This document shows, piece by piece, positions 56,719 to 64,000 of a DNA stretch of 64,000 nt. The stretch's first letter is position 1. Each line of letters begins with the position of its first letter. The translations under genes and the position numbers were made by a program. This DNA is from an uncultured Sphingomonadaceae bacterium (lineage in GTDB: Bacteria > Pseudomonadota > Alphaproteobacteria > Sphingomonadales > Sphingomonadaceae). The DNA lies in contig CAJXSN010000012.1 of the NCBI GenBank assembly GCA_913060895.1, positions 1-64,000 of the forward strand, written 5' to 3'. The notes below the pieces were generated by a model that was given only the letters and a program-made list of their open reading frames with translations, searched no databases and was not told where the DNA came from.

Positions 56719-57744
56719 CTTCAGAAAACCAACATCGATACAATACTGGATCAGGCGCTGCAGCATAGCGAGGTCCATCGGTGATGCCTGCAGCCCAGTT
56801 TGGTCTCGCAAATTGCGATCATCGAAGCGCGGATTGCGCTGGAAGTAATTGGCGTAAAGTCCTGCCACCCGTTTATAGAGCCGACGCTCCATTGCAGGCA
56901 GAATTGCCGGGTCGAAGCCGTGCGCCTCCACCAGAACCGGCGCAGAGAATGCTCTAAAACTGCCGATAGCCTGCGCAAAGACCTCTACCGGCACCGGGCC
57001 GCCCGATACCAGATGATATGTCCGCCCCGCTGACGTTTCGATCCCTTCGGCCAGCGCGACGATACCCGCGGCCACATGATCCAGCGGCACAAAATCCAGC
57101 GTTGCTCCGGATGCCACCGGCATGTGCCGCACCCGCCCCTCCGCAATCAGCTTGAAGGCCGCGTAAATCGTGTCGAACTGTCGGATGGCCCCGGTGCGGC
57201 TGTCGCCGACCACTATGCTGGGCCGGGCAATTGCAAAGGGAACCCCGCTCGCGCGCACCAGCCCCTCGGCCTCCGCCTTGCTTGCCTCATATCCGTTGGT
57301 GAAGCCGGTGGTCGGCAGCGCATCATCCTCCAGCACTGTCCCGCTGCGTGCACCGCAGACATAGGCGGTGGATACATGAAGGAACGCCGCCCCCGCTGTG
57401 CGTGCCAATGCCAGCGCGCGGCGCGTGCCTTCGATATTGGTGGCGCGGTAAGCTTCCGGCTCCAGATCGAACCGGGTCAGCGCGGCGCAATGGACGATCA
57501 GATCCAGCCCTTGTGCCAGCCGGGCACGGTCCGCTTTCTTCAGGCCCATCCCATCGAGCGAGAGGTCGCCCGTCAGCGTTTCAGCCACTTTCGCTGGTGT
57601 GCCATCATTGGCCAGCACGTCGGGATTGGAGCGGACCAGCGCAGTCACATGATGCCCCGCCGCCGCCAGCCGCGCGCAGACCTCGCCGCCGATCAGCCCC
57701 GCGCCGCCCGTCACCAGGATGCGCAATCGTTTTCCAGATTTCAT
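56713..57744 (-). CDS. NAD-dependent epimerase/SDR-type reductase
   Basis: A 343-residue extended short-chain dehydrogenase. The nucleotide motif is LVTGGAGLIGGEV at the N-terminus. The active-site HVSTAYVCG supplies the Ser, and GYEASKAEAE the Tyr/Lys pair. The domain resembles the NAD-binding part of fatty acyl-CoA reductases and of sugar epimerases, so the substrate is uncertain. AAGGA lies about 11 bases before the ATG. Its stop codon falls in the IS-end copy at the island border; the last residues may differ from relatives for that reason. It diverges from a flavin oxidoreductase around a large palindrome. Confidence 0.87.
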   Translation of the reverse strand: MKSGKRLRILVTGGAGLIGGEVCARLAAAGHHVTALVRSNPDVLANDGTPAKVAETLTGDLSLDGMGLKKADRARLAQGLDLIVHCAALTRFDLEPEAYRATNIEGTRRALALARTAGAAFLHVSTAYVCGARSGTVLEDDALPTTGFTNGYEASKAEAEGLVRASGVPFAIARPSIVVGDSRTGAIRQFDTIYAAFKLIAEGRVRHMPVASGATLDFVPLDHVAAGIVALAEGIETSAGRTYHLVSGGPVPVEVFAQAIGSFRAFSAPVLVEAHGFDPAILPAMERRLYKRVAGLYANYFQRNPRFDDRNLRDQTGLQASPMDLAMLQRLIQYCIDVGFLKN

Positions 57745-57787
57745 GTAACGCTTTGTCCTTGGCCTACGAACTTAAGGGCAGATTGCA

Positions 57788-57827
57788 CGATTGTCGCGCC
57801 TTCGCATACGCGAAGGCGCGACAATCG
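57788..57827. promoter_or_regulatory. Perfect 18-bp palindrome between divergent genes
   Basis: CGATTGTCGCGCCTTCGC (57788-57805) is exactly inverted at 57810-57827 around the loop ATAC. It lies 43 bases before the SDR start and 27 bases before the oxidoreductase start, so it is not a terminator for either gene. No T stretch follows on either strand. It may be an operator for both genes or a hairpin in their leaders. Confidence 0.85.
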
Positions 57828-57854
57828 ACATCTTTGCCTGTAGAGGGGCCCGCT

Positions 57855-59273
57855 ATGAAATTCACCCATGATGTCATTGTAATTGGGGGCGGAGCTGCCG
57901 GCCTGACCGCTGCGGGCGGATGCGCGCTGTTCGGCCTGAAAGTCGCCCTGATCGAAGGGCACAAGATGGGCGGCGAGTGCCTGAACAATGGCTGCGTTCC
58001 ATCCAAAGCGCTGATCACAGCGGCCAAGCGTGCGGCAGAGGCGCGGATAGAAACTTTGCACGGGGTCACACTGGCTGCGCCCAAGATCGAGTGGTCCGGC
58101 GTCCACAAGCACATTCATGCCGCGATCGCCCACATCGCCCCGCACGATTCCGAAGAAACATTCGAGGAGATGGGCTGCGAAGTAATCCGCGATTATGCGC
58201 GCATCACCGGCAAACACACGGTCGGGGTTGGCAGCCGCACCCTGTCCGCCCCGCGTATCGTAGTTGCAACGGGGTCCAGGCCATTCTTCCCGCCGATCCC
58301 CGGTCTGGATGGCGTACCCTATCTGACCAATGAAAATCTGTTCGATCTGAGCGAACAGCCCGGCCACCTGATTATCATCGGCGGCGGGGTAATCGGCATG
58401 GAAATGGCGCAGAGCTTCTGCCGCCTGGGTAGCGAAGTAACGGTAATAGAGCCTGCAAACCCGATGGGGCGCGACGATCAGGACAATGTGCAGGTCGTCA
58501 TCGACACGATGAAGGCCGAGGGCGTGAACTTCGTCAAAGGCGAGGCAAACGGCGTTTCCGGGATACAGGGCGCACTCGAAGTACAAGTCGATAATGGTAA
58601 GACCATCAAGGGTACGCACATCCTGCTCGCCGTGGGCCGTAGAGCGAACACCTCCGGTTTCGGCTTGGAGGAACTGGGGGTCGAGATGGCTCGCAATGGC
58701 ATAAAGGTCGATGCCCGCCGCCGAACATCTGTGAAATCCATCTACGCCATCGGCGATTGCCGCGACGGACCGCGCCTGACCCATGTATCGGGCTATGAAG
58801 GGTCCAATGTCGCACTCGAAATCGTTACCGGCCTGCCCACAAAGGTCGACTGGAAGGCGCTGCCCTGGTGCACCTTCACGGAACCGGAAGTGGCGCAGAT
58901 CGGCATGACGGAAGCGGAAGCGCGTGAAGAGCTGGGCGACAAGATCACGGTCATCACGGAAGGCTTCGACCATAACGAACGCGCCATTGCGGAAGGCGCG
59001 ACCAAGGGCCGGATGAAGGTTATACTGAAGGGCAAGAAGGTTATCGGCGCGAGCATCGTGGGCAAGAATGCCGGCGAATTGCTGCTGCCGTTCAGCCAGA
59101 TGATCACGGGCAAAAGCGGGACGTTTGACATGGGCTCCGCCATCATCAGCTACCCCACCCGAAGCGAGATTACGAAAGCCGCCGCGTTCAGCGCATGGGA
59201 GCCGACCGTATTCGGTTCACTGCCGAAGAAATACGCAGGCTTTGTCGCCAAGATGCGCCGAACATTTGCCTGA
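57855..59273 (+). CDS. FAD-dependent pyridine nucleotide-disulfide oxidoreductase
   Basis: A 472-residue flavoprotein of the dihydrolipoamide dehydrogenase/mercuric reductase class. FAD site: VIVIGGGAAGLTAAGG. Redox disulfide: C42 and C47 in GGECLNNGCVPSK. NAD(P) site: IIIGGGVIGMEMAQSF. Second FAD site: SIYAIGDC. The C-terminal dimerisation domain has SYPTRSE where lipoamide dehydrogenases have HAHPTLSE, so the catalytic His is missing and lipoamide is unlikely to be the substrate. No HMA domain. GAGGGG precedes the ATG. A radical SAM gene begins four bases after its stop, suggesting joint function. Confidence 0.9.
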   Translation: MKFTHDVIVIGGGAAGLTAAGGCALFGLKVALIEGHKMGGECLNNGCVPSKALITAAKRAAEARIETLHGVTLAAPKIEWSGVHKHIHAAIAHIAPHDSEETFEEMGCEVIRDYARITGKHTVGVGSRTLSAPRIVVATGSRPFFPPIPGLDGVPYLTNENLFDLSEQPGHLIIIGGGVIGMEMAQSFCRLGSEVTVIEPANPMGRDDQDNVQVVIDTMKAEGVNFVKGEANGVSGIQGALEVQVDNGKTIKGTHILLAVGRRANTSGFGLEELGVEMARNGIKVDARRRTSVKSIYAIGDCRDGPRLTHVSGYEGSNVALEIVTGLPTKVDWKALPWCTFTEPEVAQIGMTEAEAREELGDKITVITEGFDHNERAIAEGATKGRMKVILKGKKVIGASIVGKNAGELLLPFSQMITGKSGTFDMGSAIISYPTRSEITKAAAFSAWEPTVFGSLPKKYAGFVAKMRRTFA

Positions 59274-59277
59274 TCCT

Positions 59278-60288
59278 ATGACCACCGAGACCCGCGCCAG
59301 AAACCGTACCGCCAGCCGTAATGCGCCCGCCGGCCCCTCCCCCTTCGCGGTGAAAGGCACCGCCCTGCCACCTGCCAAATTCACCGATCCCGACATTACG
59401 GCGAAAGGGGAACCGCGCGCACAAGTGCCACTGGTGAAGCTGGACACATTGTGGTTCAATACCGGCACACTGTGCAATCTGGCCTGTGCCAGCTGCTATA
59501 TCGAAAGCAGCCCGACCAATGATGCACTGGTCTATATCAGCCACGCCGATGTCGCCGCCTATATGGACGAAATTGCCACCGAAGGTCTGGCCACACGCGA
59601 GATCGCATATACCGGCGGCGAGCCGTTCATGAACCCGGAATTCCTGCCGATGCTGGAGGATTCGCTGGAGCGCGGGTTCGAAGTGCTGGTGCTGTCCAAC
59701 GCGATGAAACCGATGCGCCGTCACGAGGCAGCTCTTCTGGCCTTACGCGAAAAGCACGGCGACCGCCTGACCATCCGCGTCAGCCTCGACCACCACACCA
59801 AAGAGGCGCATGAAGCGGAGCGAGGCCCGAGGAGCTGGGAGGCCGGAATTGATGGACTGAAATGGCTGGGCAGCAATGGTTTTTCCATCGCGGTAGCAGG
59901 CCGGATGCTGCCGGGCGAAGGTGAAGCGGACGAGCGCGCAGGTTATGCCGCTCTGTTCGCTGCCGAGAACATCCCTGTAGATGCGGGCGATCCGATGCGG
60001 CTGGTCTTGTTCCCCGAGATGGACGAGGACAAGGATATTGCGGAAATCACCACTGCCTGCTGGAGCATTCTGGACAAGGATCCCGCGCAAATCATGTGCG
60101 CCACCAGCCGGATGGTCGTGCATCGCAAGGGCGAGCCCGCACCGCGTGTCGCGGCATGCACCCTGATCCCCTACGATCCCGAATTCGATCTGGGCGCCGA
60201 TTTGGCGCACGCCAGCGCGCCGGTGAAACTGAACCATCCGCACTGCGCGCGCTTCTGTGTTCTAGGAGGAGCAAGCTGCTCAGCCTGA
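59278..60288 (+). CDS. Radical SAM protein with C-terminal cysteine cluster
   Basis: A 336-residue radical SAM enzyme. The canonical cluster is C66-x3-C70-x2-C73 (CNLACASCYIESSP), with IAYTGGEPFMNPEF as the SAM-binding GGE motif. The C-terminus has C323, C327 and C334 (HCARFCVLGGASCS), with another Cys near residue 300 (AACTLIP), a likely auxiliary Fe-S cluster as in SPASM-type enzymes. The substrate is unknown; no peptide precursor gene is visible next to it. It is tightly coupled to the flavin oxidoreductase. It ends 129 bases before cysD. Confidence 0.88.
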   Translation: MTTETRARNRTASRNAPAGPSPFAVKGTALPPAKFTDPDITAKGEPRAQVPLVKLDTLWFNTGTLCNLACASCYIESSPTNDALVYISHADVAAYMDEIATEGLATREIAYTGGEPFMNPEFLPMLEDSLERGFEVLVLSNAMKPMRRHEAALLALREKHGDRLTIRVSLDHHTKEAHEAERGPRSWEAGIDGLKWLGSNGFSIAVAGRMLPGEGEADERAGYAALFAAENIPVDAGDPMRLVLFPEMDEDKDIAEITTACWSILDKDPAQIMCATSRMVVHRKGEPAPRVAACTLIPYDPEFDLGADLAHASAPVKLNHPHCARFCVLGGASCSA

Positions 60289-60417
60289 ATAGGCACCCGG
60301 TCGCCTCAATACGAAGAGTGGACCGGCACAAATGGCGAGAAAATCCTTCGCATTTGCAGCATACAATGGCATTGGCCACCCGTCGTATTATCGGGCTACC
60401 CAGCCCACCCTTGCTAG

Positions 60418-61356
60418 ATGACGGACACGTCCAGTTTTCCCATGACCAAACCACTGACCCATCTCGAACGTCTCGAGGCCGAGAGCATCCATATCATGCG
60501 CGAAGTCGCCGCCGAGGCGCAGAAGCCGGTGATGCTTTATTCCATAGGTAAAGACAGCGCTGTCATGCTGCATCTGGCGAAGAAGGCATTCCATCCCTCT
60601 CCCCCGCCATTCCCGCTGATGCATGTCGATACGACGTGGAAGTTCAAGGCGATGTACGAAATGCGCGAGCGATCGGCCGAGGAAGCCGGAATGGATCTGC
60701 TGGTCCACCGCAACCCGGAAGCGGAAGAGCGCGGCATCAACCCGTTTGATCACGGCCCGCTCCATACCGATATGTGGAAGACACAGGGGTTGAAACAGGC
60801 GCTCGACAAATACGGTTTCGATGCAGCCTTTGGCGGCGCGCGCCGCGACGAGGAAAAGAGCCGCGCGAAAGAGCGCATCTTCTCTTTCCGCACGGCGAGC
60901 CACGGCTGGGATCCGAAAAACCAGCGGCCCGAACTGTGGAACATCTACAATACGCGCAAAGCCAAGGGCGAGAGCATCCGCGTCTTCCCGCTGTCCAACT
61001 GGACGGAGCTGGATATCTGGCAGTATATCATGGCCGAGAACATCGAGATCGTTCCGTTGTATTATTCAGCCAAGCGGCCGACCTATGATTATGAAGGCGG
61101 CCTGTTTATGGCCGACGATCCGGAGCGGCTGGAGAAAATTCTGGGCTACATGCCCGAGTTGACAGAGCGCTCGGTCCGGTTCCGCACACTTGGCTGCTTC
61201 CCTCTGACGGGCGCTGTCGAGAGCGAAGCGGCCACCTTGTCGGACATTGTGCAGGAAATGCTGCTGACGACCACCAGCGAACGTCAGGGCCGCGTCATCG
61301 ACAAGGATTCCGGTGATGGTTCGATGGAGAAGAAAAAACAGGAGGGCTATTTCTGA
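60418..61356 (+). CDS. cysD: Sulfate adenylyltransferase subunit 2
   Basis: A 312-residue PP-loop ATPase subunit that makes adenosine 5'-phosphosulfate from sulfate and [24 protein letters not shown] contains the PP-loop [39 protein letters not shown] and [16 protein letters not shown] complete the family pattern. Start ATG at 60418 or 60442; the second lies closer to the usual N-terminus. Its stop shares one base with the cysN start. First gene of the cysD-cysNC-cysQ operon. I could not identify a clear promoter in the 129 bases upstream. Confidence 0.96.
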   Translation: MTDTSSFPMTKPLTHLERLEAESIHIMREVAAEAQKPVMLYSIGKDSAVMLHLAKKAFHPSPPPFPLMHVDTTWKFKAMYEMRERSAEEAGMDLLVHRNPEAEERGINPFDHGPLHTDMWKTQGLKQALDKYGFDAAFGGARRDEEKSRAKERIFSFRTASHGWDPKNQRPELWNIYNTRKAKGESIRVFPLSNWTELDIWQYIMAENIEIVPLYYSAKRPTYDYEGGLFMADDPERLEKILGYMPELTERSVRFRTLGCFPLTGAVESEAATLSDIVQEMLLTTTSERQGRVIDKDSGDGSMEKKKQEGYF

Positions 61357-63281
61357 TGACCGACCAGACTGCCACTCCCGAAACCGTCTACGAAACCGAT
61401 GCGCTGATCGCAGAGGACATCGACGCCTATCTCGACGCGCATCAGAACAAGACCATGCTGCGCTTCATTACCTGCGGCAGTGTGGATGACGGAAAATCCA
61501 CCCTGATCGGGCGGCTGTTGTACGATTCCAAGATGATCTTCGAAGATCAACTGGCTGCGCTGGAAGACGATTCCAAAAAAGTCGGCACGCAGGGGCAGGA
61601 AATCGATTTCGCCCTGCTGGTCGATGGCTTGGCCGCAGAGCGGGAGCAGGGCATCACAATCGATGTCGCGTACCGCTTCTTCGCCACCGAAAAGCGCAAA
61701 TTCATCGTCGCCGATTGCCCCGGCCACGAACAATACACCCGCAATATGGTGACGGGCGCATCCACAGCCGATCTCGCCGTAATCCTGATCGATGCACGCA
61801 AAGGCGTGCTGGTCCAGACCCGCCGTCACAGTTTTCTGTGCAAGCAGCTGGGCATCCGCAACATCGTGCTTGCGGTGAACAAGATGGATCTGGTCGATTA
61901 TGACCAGTCCACCTTCGAACACATCGTGGCCGATTATCGCTCTTTCGCGTCCGAAATCGGGATCGACGACTTTACTGCCATCCCCATGTCCGGGCTGGCA
62001 GGCGACAATATTACCAGCCCGTCCGAAGCCACTGCCTGGTATGACGGCCCTACACTGATCGATCATCTGGAAACCGTCGAAGTCGCCAGCGCAATTAATG
62101 TGGCAAAGCCTTTCCGTATGCCGGTTCAGTGGGTCAATCGCCCCAATCTGGATTTCCGCGGCTTCTCCGGCCTGATTTCGAGCGGTACCATTGCCCCGGG
62201 CGACGCGGTCCGTTCGCTACCCTCGGGCAAGACCAGCACGGTCAAATCCATAGTAACATGGGAAGGCGAGCTGGAAGAGGCGCAGGCAGGCCAGTCCGTC
62301 ACGGTCACACTGGAAGACGAGATCGACTGTTCGCGCGGAGACGTGCTGGCGGCCGCAGATACTCCGCCCGAGACGTCCGACCAGTTCGAAACGACGCTGG
62401 TGTGGATGGATGACGAGGAAATGACACCCGGCCGGGCCTATTGGCTGAAACTGGGAACGCAGAATGTCTCGGTCACGGTGCAGGCACCGAAATACGAAAT
62501 CAACGTCAATACAATGGAACATCTGGCGGCGAAAACGCTGGAATTGAATTCCATCGGTGTTTGCGAGATTACCACCGACAAGCCGGTCGTGTTTGAAGCT
62601 TACGGCGATAACCGCGCCCTGGGCGGTTTCATCCTGATCGACAAGATAACCAATCGCACCGTTGCAGCAGGGATGCTGCATTTCAGTCTGCGGCGCGCGC
62701 AAAATGTGCATTGGCAGGCAACGGACATCACGCGCGAGGCCCATGCCAATCTCAAGAACCAGGCACCGCGCGTGCTATGGTTCACCGGCCTTTCTGGCAG
62801 CGGGAAATCGACAATCGCGAACGAGGTGGAAAAACGCCTTAACCTGATGAACCGGCATACCTTCCTTTTGGACGGCGACAATGTGCGCCACGGCCTGAAC
62901 AAGGATCTGGGCTTCACCGACACCGACCGGATCGAAAACATCCGCCGCATCGGGGAAGTGGCGAAGCTGATGGCCGATGCCGGACTGGTTGTGCTGACCG
63001 CTTTCATCAGTCCGTTCCGTGCAGAGCGGCGAATGGTCCGCGATATGCTGCCCGAAGGCGAGTTTATCGAAGTTTTTGTCGATACTCCGCTGGAAGTAGC
63101 CGAGAAGCGTGACGTGAAAGGCCTCTACAAGAAAGCCCGCGCGGGCGATCTCAAGAACTTCACCGGGATCGACAGCCCATATGAAGAGCCTGAAAACGCA
63201 GAAATCCGCGTCAACACGGTGGAGATGACGGCTGAAGAAGCCGCCACCTACATCGTCGACCAGATTATGCCTCTGCGATAA
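61356..63281 (+). CDS. cysNC: Bifunctional sulfate adenylyltransferase subunit 1 / APS kinase
   Basis: A 641-residue fusion. The N-terminal CysN part is a GTPase (G1 GSVDDGKST at 41-49, G3 [12 protein letters not shown]4 NKMDL) that drives CysD, followed by elongation-factor-like beta-barrels. The C-terminal ~180 residues are APS kinase: the P-loop GLSGSGKST lies at about 477-485, and [15 protein letters not shown] and SPFRAERR follow. Together they yield PAPS. It overlaps cysD by one base and cysQ by one base (TAATG). Confidence 0.97.
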   Translation: MTDQTATPETVYETDALIAEDIDAYLDAHQNKTMLRFITCGSVDDGKSTLIGRLLYDSKMIFEDQLAALEDDSKKVGTQGQEIDFALLVDGLAAEREQGITIDVAYRFFATEKRKFIVADCPGHEQYTRNMVTGASTADLAVILIDARKGVLVQTRRHSFLCKQLGIRNIVLAVNKMDLVDYDQSTFEHIVADYRSFASEIGIDDFTAIPMSGLAGDNITSPSEATAWYDGPTLIDHLETVEVASAINVAKPFRMPVQWVNRPNLDFRGFSGLISSGTIAPGDAVRSLPSGKTSTVKSIVTWEGELEEAQAGQSVTVTLEDEIDCSRGDVLAAADTPPETSDQFETTLVWMDDEEMTPGRAYWLKLGTQNVSVTVQAPKYEINVNTMEHLAAKTLELNSIGVCEITTDKPVVFEAYGDNRALGGFILIDKITNRTVAAGMLHFSLRRAQNVHWQATDITREAHANLKNQAPRVLWFTGLSGSGKSTIANEVEKRLNLMNRHTFLLDGDNVRHGLNKDLGFTDTDRIENIRRIGEVAKLMADAGLVVLTAFISPFRAERRMVRDMLPEGEFIEVFVDTPLEVAEKRDVKGLYKKARAGDLKNFTGIDSPYEEPENAEIRVNTVEMTAEEAATYIVDQIMPLR

Positions 63282-64000
63282 TGGAATTTGCGATGACGGA
63301 CTCTTCAATCACGGACACCGCAGCGATGACCGATGCTGAACTGGCTGCACATCTGGCGTTTCATGCCGGGAAAATTCTGCTGCAAGTGCGCGATGCTCAG
63401 GTGTTCGAGGGCAAGTCGCTGGGCAAAGCTGGTGACGAAACAGCCAACCAGTTTCTGGTCCACTCATTGCGCCATTTGCGCCCCGATGACGGCCTGCTTT
63501 CGGAAGAAAGTAAGGACACGGACGAGCGGCTTGGGAAAACCCGCACATGGATCGTCGATCCGGTGGATGGAACGCGTGAATATGGCGAGGCGCGCACGGA
63601 CTGGGCCGTTCACGTCGCCCTGTCGATCGACGGAAAACCGGAAATCGGTGCTGTTGCCCTGCCCGGCATGGATGCTGTCATGCGCACCGACGCCCCGCAA
63701 TCCGTACCCGAAGCCGCCGCGACCCCGCGTCTGGTTGTCAGCCGCACACGCCCTGCGAAAGAAGCAATTGCTGTTTCCGAAGCAATTGGCGGAGAACTGG
63801 TCGGCATGGGCAGCGCCGGCGCCAAGGCTATGGCAGTCGTGCGCGGTGATGCCGAAATCTACCTCCACACCGGCGGCCAGTTCGAATGGGACAGTTGCGC
63901 CCCTGCAGCTGTAGCATTGGCACACGGTATGCATTGCAGCCGCGTCGATGGCAGTCCGCTGATTTATAACCAGCGCGATACCTATATGCCCGATCTGCTG
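63281..64000 (+). CDS. cysQ: 3'(2'),5'-bisphosphate nucleotidase CysQ (3'-truncated by window)
   Basis: An inositol-monophosphatase-fold phosphatase that turns PAP into AMP and thus relieves inhibition by the sulfotransferase by-product. The open frame continues past the right edge, so only 240 codons are seen. Motifs: LLSEES (metal-binding Glu pair, 72-77), WIVDPVDGTREYG (90-102) and EWDSCAPAAVALAHG (202-216). The ATG at 63281 shares a base with the cysNC stop; a second ATG at 63293 is possible. Its place in the operon couples PAPS production to PAP removal. Confidence 0.94.
   Translation, partial: MEFAMTDSSITDTAAMTDAELAAHLAFHAGKILLQVRDAQVFEGKSLGKAGDETANQFLVHSLRHLRPDDGLLSEESKDTDERLGKTRTWIVDPVDGTREYGEARTDWAVHVALSIDGKPEIGAVALPGMDAVMRTDAPQSVPEAAATPRLVVSRTRPAKEAIAVSEAIGGELVGMGSAGAKAMAVVRGDAEIYLHTGGQFEWDSCAPAAVALAHGMHCSRVDGSPLIYNQRDTYMPDLL

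Noticed and set aside
57348..57854. Long in-frame extension of the flavin oxidoreductase
   Set aside because: It overlaps the SDR gene antisense and runs through the palindrome; the ATG at 57855 begins directly at the FAD-binding fold.

Overview
The window reads as a chromosomal segment of an alphaproteobacterium of the order Sphingomonadales, most like the Erythrobacteraceae. The signs are moderately high GC, TonB-dependent receptors paired with sulfotransferases, an RcdA/DUF1465 homologue, SurE followed by a LysM-M23 protein, and many short DUF proteins typical of that group. No rRNA operon or CRISPR array is visible. All names come from reading motifs by eye; no database search was run.

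Layout. 1-6.5 kb: the 3' end of tRNA-Val(CAC), two small hypotheticals and a sulfotransferase on the minus strand, then the overlapping serS-surE-nlpD-like run, a potassium channel and a DUF1761 protein. 6.6-19.8 kb: housekeeping and envelope genes (rimO, transglutaminase, KDPG aldolase, L,D-transpeptidase), a minus-strand ptsP-rodZ-cpoB-tilS series, two head-to-head DUF465 genes beside an rcdA homologue, glpK and an MBL-fold hydrolase. 20-32 kb: BCCT transporter, TonB receptor, TPR-sulfotransferase, nadA, DUF2254, DMT exporter, old yellow enzyme and a CitE-like protein. 32-43 kb: lipB, an acidic lipoprotein, membrane proteins, arsC, a siderophore-type TonB receptor behind a perfect 17-bp inverted repeat that looks like a paired Fur operator, an orphan 2Fe-2S subunit, a class II aldolase, and a MATE plus two-glycosyltransferase operon.

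42.96-56.72 kb is the most unusual part. It holds a LuxR-type regulator, a 2006-residue autotransporter and, divergently, a SARP/BTAD-type regulator that forms an operon with a 1447-residue protein fusing a cytochrome P450 to a DyP-type peroxidase. The block is bracketed by inverted copies of a 58-bp sequence (45 matches), and the right-hand copy adjoins a broken IS5-family transposase. Between the divergent genes lie four GCGCTC motifs at exactly 11-bp spacing, the geometry known for SARP operators. I read this as a decayed IS-flanked accessory island carrying its own regulator and operator.

56.7-64 kb: an SDR-type reductase and a flavin disulfide oxidoreductase diverge around a perfect 18-bp palindrome. 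The oxidoreductase is followed 4 bases later by a radical SAM protein. A tightly packed cysD-cysNC-cysQ operon runs off the right edge. CysDNC makes PAPS, the sulfuryl donor for the two sulfotransferases in the window, and CysQ removes the PAP by-product; no sulfate-reducing genes (cysH, cysIJ) are in view.
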